From Saprospiraceae bacterium (GTDB taxonomy: Bacteria; Bacteroidota; Bacteroidia; Chitinophagales; Saprospiraceae), in assembly GCA_019187225.1 (NCBI GenBank), contig JABAQQ010000033.1, positions 125,875 to 189,874 of the forward strand: DNA of 64,000 bases, written 5' to 3'. A program made the position numbers and the translations under genes. Under the pieces are notes generated by a model, which was not told the DNA's origin, searched no databases, and was given only the letters and a program-made list of their open reading frames with translations. The number at the start of each line of letters is the position of its first letter. Position 1 is the first letter of the stretch. Below, piece by piece: positions 1 through 9,190 of the stretch.

Positions 1-2063
1 TGAAATTTTCGCCGGATGGTAAACGTGTAGCCCGCAACGGTGACGGAGGTGTGATAGAAATTTATGATTTCGACTTATCTGCCGGACTTGTAACCAATCC
101 TGTCCTGATAAATCTGCCGGGTACCTACCTGACACTGGGCATTGAATTTTCTCCCAACGGACGATACCTATACTTTTCAGCCTTTGATTCTCATAAATAC
201 ATGTTGTATCAGATAGACCTGGAGGCGGGAACTCCTGACCAAGTCTTCAATTCACTGACTTTACTGGCAATTGAACCTAATAGCAGCAATGTACATTTCG
301 GCACTTTACAACTCGCGCCGAATGGCAAAATTTACGTTTCCCCCACCGGGATATTGGTTTCCTCTGCTGACGCAGCTTTACACATTGTTCATCAGCCCGA
401 CCTGGCCGGCACTGCCTGCCAGTTTCAGAAAGATGGACAGTCTTTAGCGCCGATACCCCTGGTAAGTTACGGCATGGTCAACGTCGTACAAAGCCTCTTC
501 GCCCAACCCGCCATCGCTTTCTCCAAATCTGCACCCGATACCATCTGCATCCTCGACAGCCTCTACACCTATACGGCAGAAAAATCGGGCTGCTTCGCTG
601 CCGACTCCTTCGCCTGGAAACTGGAAGGTCTAACGGGAACGCTGAACCACGACCACGCTTACGGCTGGGCGAAATTCGACGCCCCCGGCTCCGGCCGTAT
701 CATCGTCACCGCCCATACCGAATGCGGCATAGTCTCCGACACCCTCCCCATCGTCGTCGCCGAACCCTTCGACAAAACCCTCGACCTCGGCCCCGACCGC
801 GTGGTGTGCGACAACGGTGTGTTCACTTTCAACGCCGGCGGCGGCTTCGCCCGCTACCGCTGGCAAAACGGCTCGCCCGACTCCGTGCTCACCACCCTGC
901 TGCCCGGCCAATACTGGGTGGAGGTGTGGGACGCCTGCGGCAACCGCCAAACCGATACCGTCACCGTCAGCATCGCTCCGGCTACTGTGCTCGACCTGGG
1001 CGACGACCGCGAGGGTTGCGACGACCTCACGGCTTCATTCGAGCGTCCCGACTTTTTTTCGCATTGGCAGTGGACACCGGGCAATTTTACCTCCTGCGAC
1101 ACCTGCGCCAGCGTCACCGTTTCACCCGCTGCCACCACCTCCTGGGTCGTGGTCGCTCAAACCGACGACGGCTGCATTTCGGTGGATACCCTGACATTCT
1201 TGATTCGCGACACTTTATTTTTTCAACTCGATACGAGCGTTTGTTCCGGCCAAGTGATTGATCTGTTCGGTATCTCGTTGCCGGCGGATACGACTGCGCA
1301 CTTCTTCTTCCCGGCTGAAGGCCCCGGCTGCGATACTTTGCTGACCGTGAATGTGTTGGGGTTGGACGCGCCGCTGTCGGAACTGGAAGCAACGGTATGT
1401 CCCGGCGCATTTTTCGACTTTAACGGAACGCTGTTGCCGGCCGATACGACGGCTGTTTTTCTGTTTTCCGCTGCGGGCAATGTCTGCGACTCGGTTGTCA
1501 CTGTCACCGTCTCCGCCTGGCCGCCGCTGACACTGACACTGCCGCCCGACACGACGCTGCGTGTGGGCGCGACGCTGGTCCTGAACGCCGAAACTACCGG
1601 CACGGGGCCGTTTTCCTTTGCCTGGTCGCCTGCGGGCAGTTTAAGTTGTGCGGACTGCCCCGATCCGCTGTCGGCGCCGCTGGAAACGACGCTGTACACC
1701 CTCGCTGCGACCGATGCCAACGGCTGTTCGGCACAGGACTCGGTGCTCGTTACGGTTGACCGAGCCTGCGTGGTCGTCATACCCAATGCTTTCACGCCCA
1801 ACGGCGACGGGGTGAACGACCGTTTTTACCCCAGAACCGACCCTTGCGTGCGCGCGGTGCGCACGTGGCGGGTGGTGAGCCGCTGGGGCGAGCCGGTGTT
1901 TGAGCGGTTCAACCTGCCGCCCGACGACCCGGCGCTGGGTTGGGACGGCAACCGGCCGGACGGCGAGCCGTTCCCCTCCGATGTGCTCGTGTGGTATGTG
2001 GAACTGGAATATTACGACGGCAGGAAGGAAGTGCGGAACGGGGATGTGGCGCTGCTGCGGTAG
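1..2063 (+). CDS. T9SS type B sorting domain surface protein (5' truncated)
   Basis: The reading frame is open back to the window edge (first full codon at position 3), so the gene starts outside and the GTG at 51 is not its true start. The N-terminal part has propeller-like repeats (SPNGRYLYFSA, APNGKIYVSP). The middle carries Ig/PKD-like segments, including two similar roughly 60-residue units, each containing the string LPADTTA followed by a Cys-Asp pair. The last ~95 residues form a gliding-motility-type C-terminal domain (IPNAFTPNGDGVNDRFYP, then a RWGEPVFE strand and a GWDGN motif), the family signal for type IX secretion, type B. It is probably a secreted or cell-surface adhesin or enzyme scaffold; no catalytic domain is visible in the part present. 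Confidence 0.85.
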   Translation, partial: KFSPDGKRVARNGDGGVIEIYDFDLSAGLVTNPVLINLPGTYLTLGIEFSPNGRYLYFSAFDSHKYMLYQIDLEAGTPDQVFNSLTLLAIEPNSSNVHFGTLQLAPNGKIYVSPTGILVSSADAALHIVHQPDLAGTACQFQKDGQSLAPIPLVSYGMVNVVQSLFAQPAIAFSKSAPDTICILDSLYTYTAEKSGCFAADSFAWKLEGLTGTLNHDHAYGWAKFDAPGSGRIIVTAHTECGIVSDTLPIVVAEPFDKTLDLGPDRVVCDNGVFTFNAGGGFARYRWQNGSPDSVLTTLLPGQYWVEVWDACGNRQTDTVTVSIAPATVLDLGDDREGCDDLTASFERPDFFSHWQWTPGNFTSCDTCASVTVSPAATTSWVVVAQTDDGCISVDTLTFLIRDTLFFQLDTSVCSGQVIDLFGISLPADTTAHFFFPAEGPGCDTLLTVNVLGLDAPLSELEATVCPGAFFDFNGTLLPADTTAVFLFSAAGNVCDSVVTVTVSAWPPLTLTLPPDTTLRVGATLVLNAETTGTGPFSFAWSPAGSLSCADCPDPLSAPLETTLYTLAATDANGCSAQDSVLVTVDRACVVVIPNAFTPNGDGVNDRFYPRTDPCVRAVRTWRVVSRWGEPVFERFNLPPDDPALGWDGNRPDGEPFPSDVLVWYVELEYYDGRKEVRNGDVALLR

Positions 2064-2104
2064 AGTAAAAATCATCGGCAGAATTGAATACCCGCCGGAG
2101 GTAT

Positions 2105-2126
2105 CCTAACTTTCGCCGAAGTTTGG
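2105..2126. repeat. short imperfect palindrome
   Basis: An imperfect palindrome lies in the 82-bp gap after the T9SS gene stop: arms AACTT and AAGTT around TCGCCG, flanked by CCT and TGG. It could act as a weak terminator or be a REP-like unit. There is no T-tract. Confidence 0.35.
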
Positions 2127-2145
2127 CATTCAAAAAATTTCAGTC

Positions 2146-5100
2146 ATGCGACGTCTGTTCCCTTTACCCGCCAAAGTCTTGACGTCGGCGGGGTCATTTA
2201 TAGTCCTGACAACGGCGGGGCTTCTTTTTTCATTGGTTCATTTCTCCTGCGATAAAAACGACATCCCGGCCCGCATCCTCGTTTTTTCCAAAACCGAAGG
2301 ATTTCGCCACGACTGTATTCCAACCGCAGTAGCGGCATTGCGGAAATTGTGCGCCGACAATGGCATCGCCATGGACTCTTCCGAAGAAGCGGAAGATTTT
2401 ACCGAAAACAATCTGAAACGCTACAACGCCGTCGTATTCCTGAATACCACGGGCGACGTATTGAATCCGGTGCAGGAGGCTGCATTCGAACGCTATATCC
2501 AGGCAGGCGGCGGTTTTGTGGGCATCCATTCGGCGACAGATACGGAGTACGGCTGGGGCTGGTTCGGCGATCTCGTGGGCGGCTATTTCAACGGGCACCC
2601 GCAGCAGCAAAATGCGACTTTGAACATCCTGGACCACGACCATCCGGCCACGCAACACCTGCCCGGAAACGAGTGGATCCGCTGGGACGAATGGTACAAC
2701 TTTAAAGACCTCAACCCTGAAGTAAACCTGCTGCTCAGCATTGACGAAAGCAGTTACCAGGGCGGCACCAACTGCACCGCTGTCCCCAATCAACCGGCGC
2801 CCGATCCCAAAACATGCCACCCCATGTCGTGGTACCACGAGTTTGACGGCGGGCGGGCATTTTATACGGCGCTGGGACACACGAAGGAGAGTTACAGTGA
2901 ACCGGCTTTTCTCCAGCACTTGCTTGGCGGTATTCAATACGCCATAGGTAAAAAAAAACGCCTTAACTATACCGCGTGCCGGACGCCGGAGCAACCCGAC
3001 CCTACGCGCTTCGTAAAAACAGTGTTGGCTGACGAACTCACCGAGCCGATGCAGTTCGGAATGTTGCCCGGCGGAAAAATCCTGCTCATCGAGCGGCGCG
3101 GCGCGATCAAACTCCTCGATCCGGCGACCGGTCTGATCAATGTCGCCTACAAACTGCCCGTCTGGTCGGAAGAGGAGGACGGGCTCATGGGCTTGGCGAT
3201 CGATCCCAAATGGGAACAAAACCATTGGATCTATCTCTATTATTCGCCTCCCGGCGACGAAGCGGTCAACCAGCTCTCTCGCTTTGTTTTCCGCGGCGAT
3301 TCCCTCGACCGCGCTTCAGAAAAGATCATCCTGAAAGTACCCGTACAACGCGAAGAATGCTGTCACGCCGGCGGTTGCCTGCGCTATGCCGACGACGGTT
3401 ATCTCTACCTCAGCACCGGCGACAACACCAATCCCTTCGCCTCGGAAGGCTATTCGCCCAGCGACGAACGCCCCCGTCGCAGCGCCTGGGATGCGCAAAA
3501 ATCGTCGTCCAATACGATGGACTTGCGCGGTAAAATATTGAGAATCAAGGTGCATGACGACGGGACTTATACCTGCCCGGCGGGGAATCTGTTTGTGAAA
3601 GAAGATATTCATATCACGACTGACGCAGCAGCGAATAAGCAACCCGCCTCCGCCAAGGCTACGGCGGGTAAACCTGAAATCTACATCATGGGCTGCCGCA
3701 ATCCTTTTCGCATCTCCGTAGATGCGCGTCGCAAACTGCTTTTCTGGGGCGAAGTCGGCCCGGATGCCGGAGAGACCGACAGCGCACGCGGCCCGGCAGG
3801 CCACGACGAAGTGAACCGCGCCCGTGCCGCCGGCTTTTTCGGCTGGCCGTATTTCGTGGGCGACAACAAACCCTATCGCGACTACAATTTCGCGAAGAAA
3901 AAACCGGGACCTTATCACGATCCCGAACACCCCGTCAACGACAGTCCGAACAATACCGGCAGCCGCGAACTGCCTCCGGCACAACCGGCTTTTATCTGGT
4001 ATCCTTACGGTAATTCGCCTGATTTTCCCCTTGTCAACAATGGCGGTCGCAATGCTATGGCGGGCCCGACCTACTACTGCGACCAATATCCGGCAGAAAC
4101 CCGCTTCCCCGATTATTATGACGGCAAACTCATCACCTACGACTGGATGCGCAATTGGATGATGGCCGTCACCATTGATTCGCTCGGCAACTTCAGCCGC
4201 ATGGAACCCTTCGGCGACAGCATCCGGCTCTCGCGGCCCATGGACATGTTCGTGGACAAGAACGGCTCGATCTGGGTGCTCGAATACGGCACGCAGTGGT
4301 TCTCCTCCAACCCCGACGCCCGCATCAGCCGCATTGACTACGTGCGCGGCAACAGGCCGCCGCTACCGGTTTTACAAGCCGACAAAACAGCTGGCGCCGC
4401 TCCGCTAACAGTCGTTTTTTCCGTTTCCCGGACCCGCGATTACGACAACGACCGGCTTTCGTATCTGCTTGATTTTGGAGACAATACGAAGCCATGGATC
4501 CTGAACGGCAGGCGACCTGCCGCCTGGGGAGCGAAAGCGAGCATCCATCATACACCGTTACCTACCCTGGATTCGATCACCCATGTGTATGAAAAAGCGG
4601 GGACGTATGAAATTACACTGAAAGTGACCGACGCTTCCGGAGAAACGAAGTCTGTAAAACGCCGGATCAGCGCAGGCAACGAGCCGCCCCTTGTGTACTG
4701 GGACTTAGCTGGGAAAAACCGCAGTTTTTATCATCCGGGCGCCATACTGCACTACCAGGTTGTGGTCGAGGATTTGGAGGACGGTTCATTGGCCGATGGC
4801 GGCATCTCTTCCGCCGCCGTAGCCACTACAATAGACTACCTGGAAACGGGTTTCGACATCACGGCCATCGCGCAAGGGCACCAATCGGCCAAACAGCAAG
4901 CGGAGTATGCCAAAGGAAAAACGCTGATTGACCGTTCCGATTGCAAAACCTGTCACGCTGTGGATCGCCAGATCAACGGCCCGGCTTACCAGGCCATCGC
5001 CGAACGCTACCGCAAAAGTGAATTTGCCGTGCGCGACCTGTCTCAAAAGATCATCAAAGGCGGCGCCGGCAATTGGGGGCAAACCGTCATGAGCGCGCAC

Positions 5101-5757
5101 CCGCAAATTTCGGAAGAGAACGCAGGCGAAATGGTGCGCTGGATACTTTCGCTCGGCGCTCCTTCCAAACCCAAAAAGTCATTGCCGGCAACGGGCGAAT
5201 ACACACTCGATGTACCATTGCCGGAAACGAAAAACAAAAAACGGAATGCCGGCACCTTCATTTTCAAAGCTTCCTATAAAGACCGGGGTAGCAGCACTCA
5301 GACGCCGCTCGAAGCGGGCGAAACGCTCGCCCTGCGCCCGGCTTTCCAACAGGCCGAACAGGCGGACAGCCTCTCCAAAGGAATCACGAGCCTGCGTCCT
5401 TTTGGAGGGGACACGGTTGTGCTCAAAGACCTGAAACACAATAGTTTTTTCGTGTTCAAACACGTGGATCTGGCCGGAATATATTCCGTAGCGATGGGTG
5501 TCGGCTGGGGCGACCGGCGGTATCCGTTTGCAGGCGGCCGCGTCGAACTCAGGCTGGATTCTCCCAAAGGGAAATTGGCAGGAGAGGTGAAAATCAACGT
5601 AACGAAAGGCAAGGGTAAAATGGAATTCGCGGAAATCACCTTGCCTCTTGCCGTGCAGCCGGACGGAAAATTCCACGACCTGTATTTTGTGCTGAAAAAT
5701 GAGAACAATCCCTCGCAGCAGGTAGCGGCGGTGGATTGGGTGCGGTTTAACTTATAG
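2146..5757 (+). CDS. ThuA / PQQ sugar dehydrogenase / PKD / cytochrome c / CBM-like fusion lipoprotein
   Basis: A 1203-residue exported protein. A hydrophobic signal segment ends in the lipobox-like VHFSC at about residue 36, so it is probably a lipoprotein. Domains in order: ThuA-like, glutamine-amidotransferase fold (about 42-270; GGGFVGIHSATD); soluble glucose/sorbosone dehydrogenase propeller (about 285-720; EEEDGLMGLAIDP, CRNPFRISVD, NRARAAGFFGWPYF); PKD (about 735-840); class I cytochrome c with heme motif C933-K-T-C936-H937 and a likely Met ligand in VMSAHP (about 920-1010); and a C-terminal carbohydrate-binding-like beta domain (about 1035-1203). The expected role is PQQ-dependent sugar oxidation with electrons passed to the fused cytochrome. 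Residues 500-508 (PASAKATAG) are encoded by a palindromic repeat element also found in another gene here. The gene converges on lptB with only 4 bp between stop codons. Confidence 0.9.
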   Translation: MRRLFPLPAKVLTSAGSFIVLTTAGLLFSLVHFSCDKNDIPARILVFSKTEGFRHDCIPTAVAALRKLCADNGIAMDSSEEAEDFTENNLKRYNAVVFLNTTGDVLNPVQEAAFERYIQAGGGFVGIHSATDTEYGWGWFGDLVGGYFNGHPQQQNATLNILDHDHPATQHLPGNEWIRWDEWYNFKDLNPEVNLLLSIDESSYQGGTNCTAVPNQPAPDPKTCHPMSWYHEFDGGRAFYTALGHTKESYSEPAFLQHLLGGIQYAIGKKKRLNYTACRTPEQPDPTRFVKTVLADELTEPMQFGMLPGGKILLIERRGAIKLLDPATGLINVAYKLPVWSEEEDGLMGLAIDPKWEQNHWIYLYYSPPGDEAVNQLSRFVFRGDSLDRASEKIILKVPVQREECCHAGGCLRYADDGYLYLSTGDNTNPFASEGYSPSDERPRRSAWDAQKSSSNTMDLRGKILRIKVHDDGTYTCPAGNLFVKEDIHITTDAAANKQPASAKATAGKPEIYIMGCRNPFRISVDARRKLLFWGEVGPDAGETDSARGPAGHDEVNRARAAGFFGWPYFVGDNKPYRDYNFAKKKPGPYHDPEHPVNDSPNNTGSRELPPAQPAFIWYPYGNSPDFPLVNNGGRNAMAGPTYYCDQYPAETRFPDYYDGKLITYDWMRNWMMAVTIDSLGNFSRMEPFGDSIRLSRPMDMFVDKNGSIWVLEYGTQWFSSNPDARISRIDYVRGNRPPLPVLQADKTAGAAPLTVVFSVSRTRDYDNDRLSYLLDFGDNTKPWILNGRRPAAWGAKASIHHTPLPTLDSITHVYEKAGTYEITLKVTDASGETKSVKRRISAGNEPPLVYWDLAGKNRSFYHPGAILHYQVVVEDLEDGSLADGGISSAAVATTIDYLETGFDITAIAQGHQSAKQQAEYAKGKTLIDRSDCKTCHAVDRQINGPAYQAIAERYRKSEFAVRDLSQKIIKGGAGNWGQTVMSAHPQISEENAGEMVRWILSLGAPSKPKKSLPATGEYTLDVPLPETKNKKRNAGTFIFKASYKDRGSSTQTPLEAGETLALRPAFQQAEQADSLSKGITSLRPFGGDTVVLKDLKHNSFFVFKHVDLAGIYSVAMGVGWGDRRYPFAGGRVELRLDSPKGKLAGEVKINVTKGKGKMEFAEITLPLAVQPDGKFHDLYFVLKNENNPSQQVAAVDWVRFNL
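3642..3669 (+). repeat. palindromic element inside a coding sequence, copy 1
   Basis: The ends are inverted (ACCCGCC at 3642-3648, GGCGGGT at 3663-3669). The core matches the minus strand at 14773-14797 in 11 bases on the left and 10 on the right. It is read in the frame P-A-S-A-K-A-T-A-G in the dehydrogenase domain, where it should form a surface loop. Confidence 0.7.
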
Positions 5758-5761
5758 AGGG

Positions 5762-6499
5762 TTATTCAATCACTTTCCGCTTCAATTCGAAGTGTTTGCC
5801 TAAGTAGACTTTGCGCACCATTTCGTCGGCGGCGAGGTCTTCGGCGGTTCCTGTCCGGAGGATGGCGCCCTCGAACATGAGGTAGGCGCGGTCGGTGATG
5901 CTCAGGGTTTCCTGCACGTTGTGGTCGGTGATGAGGATGCCGATGTTTTTGGTTTTCAGTTTTGCCACGATGGATTGGATATCCTCCACCGCGATGGGGT
6001 CAATGCCCGCGAACGGCTCGTCGAGCAGGATAAATTTCGGGTCAGAGGCCAGGGCGCGCGCGATCTCGGTGCGGCGGCGCTCACCGCCGGAAAGCGTGTC
6101 GCCGAGGCCGGTGCGCACACGGTTGAGATTGAACTCTTCGAGCAGCAATTCTAATTTGTCGCGCTGCTCTTTTTTGCTCAGTTTGGTCATTTCCAGCACC
6201 GCTTTGATGTTGTCTTCCACCGATAGCTTGCGGAACACGCTCGGCTCCTGCGGCAGATAGCCGATGCCCTTTTGAGCGCGCTTGTACATGGGCAGATCTG
6301 TTATTTCCTCCTCGTCGAGAAAAACATGACCCTCGGTAGGCCGGATAAAACCCACTACCATGTAAAATGAGGTGGTTTTACCCGCGCCGTTGGGGCCGAG
6401 CAATCCCACGATCTCTCCCTGTTTCACGGTAAACGATACATCCCGTACGACGGTGCGCTTGCCGTAGGTTTTGAAAATATTTTCAGCTCTTAAGATCAT
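5762..6499 (-). CDS. lptB: LPS export ABC transporter ATP-binding protein LptB
   Basis: This 245-residue cytoplasmic ATPase powers the LptFG permease that extracts LPS from the inner membrane. Visible motifs are Walker [12 protein letters not shown]-loop region [19 protein letters not shown] (characteristic of LptB), signature LSGGERRR, Walker [13 protein letters not shown] and H-loop ITDH. Length is normal for the family. It overlaps the upstream yqeY-like gene by 4 nt (ATGA), so the two are probably co-transcribed and translationally coupled. lptF, lptG and lptC are not in the window. Confidence 0.96.
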   Translation of the reverse strand: MILRAENIFKTYGKRTVVRDVSFTVKQGEIVGLLGPNGAGKTTSFYMVVGFIRPTEGHVFLDEEEITDLPMYKRAQKGIGYLPQEPSVFRKLSVEDNIKAVLEMTKLSKKEQRDKLELLLEEFNLNRVRTGLGDTLSGGERRRTEIARALASDPKFILLDEPFAGIDPIAVEDIQSIVAKLKTKNIGILITDHNVQETLSITDRAYLMFEGAILRTGTAEDLAADEMVRKVYLGKHFELKRKVIE

Positions 6500-6945
6500 G
6501 CCCCAAGCAGTTTTTTCACCATCTCTGATATCGCCCGCCCGTCGGCTTTACCCGCCAGATGTTTGTTGGCGGCGCCCATCACTTTGCCCATGTCTTTGGC
6601 GGAAGCAGCGCCCGTTTCGGCGACAATTTTTTTCAAAATCTCCTCGAGTTCGGCGCCTTCGAGCATAGCCGGCAGGTAACGCTTGATCACTTCGATCTCC
6701 TCGCGCTCTTTTTCGGCCAGTTCGGGGCGGTTGTTTTTCGTGTAAATATCGAGCGACTCCTGGCGGGTCTTTACCAGTTTTTGGAGCATCTGCACTTCGC
6801 GGGCTTCGTCAATGGCCTGGCCGCTGCCGTCGGTTTTGGCCAGCAGGATGGCGCTTTTGATGGCGCGAATGCCGCGCAGGGTGACCTCGTCTTTGGCTTT
6901 CATGGCGACGACGAGGTCTTTGTTGATCTTTTCTTCGAGAGACAT
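6496..6945 (-). CDS. GatB/YqeY domain protein
   Basis: A 149-residue YqeY-family protein (N-terminal [19 protein letters not shown], central [21 protein letters not shown]-terminal [20 protein letters not shown]). The family shares the tail domain of the GatB amidotransferase subunit and is thought to bind tRNA; its exact role is unsettled. It is the first gene of a two-gene operon with lptB, with a TAnnTTTG element 35-42 nt upstream of the start. Confidence 0.92.
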   Translation of the reverse strand: MSLEEKINKDLVVAMKAKDEVTLRGIRAIKSAILLAKTDGSGQAIDEAREVQMLQKLVKTRQESLDIYTKNNRPELAEKEREEIEVIKRYLPAMLEGAELEEILKKIVAETGAASAKDMGKVMGAANKHLAGKADGRAISEMVKKLLGA

Positions 6946-6979
6946 TTCGGTAGATGATTGGTGTGTGCCGGTGGCGGCG

Positions 6980-6987
6980 CAAAATTA
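6980..6987 (-). promoter_or_regulatory. -7 element for the yqeY-lptB operon
   Basis: The minus strand reads TAATTTTG, an exact match to the Bacteroidota TAnnTTTG element, about 35 nt upstream of the start codon. No convincing -33 TTTG was found at the usual ~20-nt spacing. Confidence 0.5.
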
Positions 6988-7111
6988 CAGGGTCAAACGC
7001 AATTCCCTCCCGAAGAGTTGCCTTCCCGGAAAAGCATTTGAAAAAATGCGGGATTTTTCTGCCTCTTCCAACAAAATTTTCCCAAATTTAGCCGCTAAAA
7101 CAACTTCCCAC

Positions 7112-7930
7112 GTGCTGTTTTGTCTTCACCGACCTGCATTTCCGCTCAGCATTGCTGTCGAGCACATCGTCTATTACGAAGGTTATTCGCCGCCGCACCA
7201 AAAGGAACGCCTGTTGCCCGACGGCGGCACCGATTTGGTGATTGATTTGACACAAGAGCCTAAAAATGTCTATGATAATGAGGATTTCAACCGTTTTACG
7301 CCGTTTAAAAAAGCGTGGATATCGGGCATCCGGCGTGCATACATTACGATAGACGCCGGACAAAACGCAAGCATGATGGTCGTGCGCTTCCGGGCGGGAG
7401 CAGCGCATGGTTTATTCGGCTTTCCCCTGAACGAATTGGCCGATACGGTGGTAGAGATGGATGCCATCGCAGGCGCTGAATTTTTCCGGTTCCGGGAGTA
7501 TTTGCTCGAACAGCCCACGCCGGAGGCCAAATTCGCCGCATTGGAAAATTGGCTGCTCCGACGGATGCGCGGCGAAGCCGGGCCGCATCCGGTGGTCGGC
7601 TACGCACTCGATCGCATACAACGCGACCCGCACCTGCTCACCGTAATGGATATCCAGCAAAAGACGGGGTTCAGCAACAAGCATTTTATTCATCTGTTTG
7701 AAAAATACGTCGGCGTAACACCAAAAACCTATTTGCGCATTGTCAAATTCCAGCGCGTTCTGACAGAGATCGAGCAGGCGCGAAAAATCCACTGGAACGA
7801 CATCGTCTATAGCTGCGGCTACTACGACCAGGCGCATTTTATCAAGGAGTTCCGCCATTTTTCGGGCCTTAACCCAACGACGTATCTCGCGAATAAAGGC
7901 GAGTTTCTGAATTATATTCCGCTGAAATAG
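7112..7930 (+). CDS. AraC family transcriptional regulator
   Basis: A regulator of about 272 residues with a C-terminal AraC double helix-turn-helix (MDIQQKTGFSNKHFIHLFEKYVGVTPKTYLR, then VYSCGYYDQAHFIKEFRHFSGLNPTTYL) and an N-terminal DUF6597-like sensor half (YYEGYSPPHQKERLLPDGGTDLVIDL; shown in separate pieces here as YYEGYSPP and LLPDGGTDLVI). The open frame extends further left into the antisense of yqeY. I chose GTG 7112 because family members begin a few residues before the conserved FxLHRPxxPLS; ATG 7046 is the alternative. The effector is unknown. It is divergent from the yqeY-lptB operon and followed directly by a large inverted-repeat element. Confidence 0.88.
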   Translation: MLFCLHRPAFPLSIAVEHIVYYEGYSPPHQKERLLPDGGTDLVIDLTQEPKNVYDNEDFNRFTPFKKAWISGIRRAYITIDAGQNASMMVVRFRAGAAHGLFGFPLNELADTVVEMDAIAGAEFFRFREYLLEQPTPEAKFAALENWLLRRMRGEAGPHPVVGYALDRIQRDPHLLTVMDIQQKTGFSNKHFIHLFEKYVGVTPKTYLRIVKFQRVLTEIEQARKIHWNDIVYSCGYYDQAHFIKEFRHFSGLNPTTYLANKGEFLNYIPLK

Positions 7931-7931
7931 T

Positions 7932-8120
7932 GGGACGCTGGATTTTTTGACATTTGACATTGGATTTTTTGACATTTGACATTTGACGTTGGACTCGTTG
8001 ACATTTGACGTTGGACTCGTTGACATTTGACGTTGGACTCGTTGACATTTGACGTTGGACTAAATGATGGGCTATCACGGTCCAGCGTCCAAAAATCCAG
8101 CGTCCAAAAATCCAATGTCC
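7932..8120. repeat. inverted pair of short-period repeat arrays
   Basis: The left arm (about 7932-8061) is built of TTTGACA/TTTGACG/TTGGACT heptamers, with a 22-nt higher-order unit (7+7+8) repeated about 3.5 times. The right arm (about 8080-8120) is the same family inverted (GTCCAGC, GTCCAAA, CCAATGTCC). The spacer contains GATGGGCTATCAC. The arms can fold into a long hairpin just after the AraC stop and before the next promoter. With the spacer this fills most of the 267-bp gap 7931-8197. Confidence 0.8.
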
Positions 8121-8170
8121 TAATAGCCGGCCAGGTAATTTTTTTACAATACAAGCCAATTCCCACCACC

Positions 8171-8178
8171 TACATTTG
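8171..8178 (+). promoter_or_regulatory. -7 element for the TolB-like lipoprotein gene
   Basis: TACATTTG matches TAnnTTTG exactly and ends 19 nt before the ATG at 8198, which implies a very short 5' leader. The -33 region is T-rich without a clear TTTG. Confidence 0.5.
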
Positions 8179-8197
8179 CCTCAAAAATTAAAACATT

Positions 8198-9160
8198 ATG
8201 TTGAAAAAAGCATTGTTGCTTGCCAGTTTTAGCGGATTTATTTTTTCGGCCTGCTCGAAAAAAACGCTTGCACCAGTTTCGCCTGAAAATCTTAAGATCG
8301 TGTACAATGTGTTGGAAAACAGCGATAAAGACGATTATGAATTGTACGCCATGAATTTCGACGGCTCCGGTCAGGCGAATATCACACGGCACCCCGACGT
8401 AGCGTGGACGTATTACGCCTGGAAAGACAAGCTGTTTTTTATCTCCGACCGCGACACCTGCCGCCGCTGTTATTTTCTCTACGAATCGGATGCCGAAGGA
8501 AATCGCCCGCGCAAGGTGTCCAACCTGCGCCTCGAAGACTCCTGGATGAGCAGCAGGAACAATGGCAGGGAAATGATCGTCAGCGGGCGCATCGGCAAGG
8601 AGATCCGCTACCAGTTTTTCTTAATAGACATAAAAACCGGCGCGTTCCGTCAGATCACGACCGATACTACTGCCGCTTATGCCGATCCTTGTTTTTCGCC
8701 CGACGGCAAACAAATCGTGTATCGCTACAAGAAAAACCGCCGCGACCGCAACGAAAAAGCCGAACTCTGGCTGATGAATGCCGATGGCACGGGCACGCCC
8801 CGCCAACTCACGCATTATCCGCCGAACGATACGACCGCACAATGGCATAGCTACCACGCCGGGCCGCCCAAATGGAACGCCCGCGCGGGTTTTATCACTT
8901 ATCAATCGCTGCAACAAGGTAAATACAGCCTCTATGCGGTCACGCCCGACGGAAAGCGCAACTTCAAATTGGCAGGCTTTCCGCTCGAAGCCGGCTGGCA
9001 CGACTGGAGTCCCGACGGCGAGTGGCTGGTCACGGAAATGTTCGATCATGAGCAGAAGCAGTTCGACATTTGGCTGTGGAACCGCAAGACGAAGGTGCTC
9101 AAACAATTGACGAGTTCGGAGAAGTATGAGCAGGCGCCGGTGTTTGTGGAGAAGCGCTGA
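8198..9160 (+). CDS. TolB/PD40-like beta-propeller lipoprotein
   Basis: A 320-residue lipoprotein with signal peptide and lipobox FSAC (Cys at about residue 19). PD40/TolB-type blades are visible as ELYAMNFDGSG, PCFSPDGKQIVYRY, LWLMNADGTG and DWSPDGEWLV. The protein probably folds into a small propeller anchored in the periplasm or outer membrane. It is shorter than TolB and lacks the TolB N-terminal domain, so it is not Pal-associated TolB itself. Ligand and role cannot be deduced; it stands alone between two repeat-containing gaps. Confidence 0.82.
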   Translation: MLKKALLLASFSGFIFSACSKKTLAPVSPENLKIVYNVLENSDKDDYELYAMNFDGSGQANITRHPDVAWTYYAWKDKLFFISDRDTCRRCYFLYESDAEGNRPRKVSNLRLEDSWMSSRNNGREMIVSGRIGKEIRYQFFLIDIKTGAFRQITTDTTAAYADPCFSPDGKQIVYRYKKNRRDRNEKAELWLMNADGTGTPRQLTHYPPNDTTAQWHSYHAGPPKWNARAGFITYQSLQQGKYSLYAVTPDGKRNFKLAGFPLEAGWHDWSPDGEWLVTEMFDHEQKQFDIWLWNRKTKVLKQLTSSEKYEQAPVFVEKR

Positions 9161-9190
9161 GTGTGGAGAATATTCATCCGTAAAGCCCTG

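Noticed and set aside
6812-7111. N-terminal 100 codons of the AraC frame as originally open from 6812
   Set aside because: They overlap the yqeY-like gene antisense and precede the normal family start; the start was moved to 7112.
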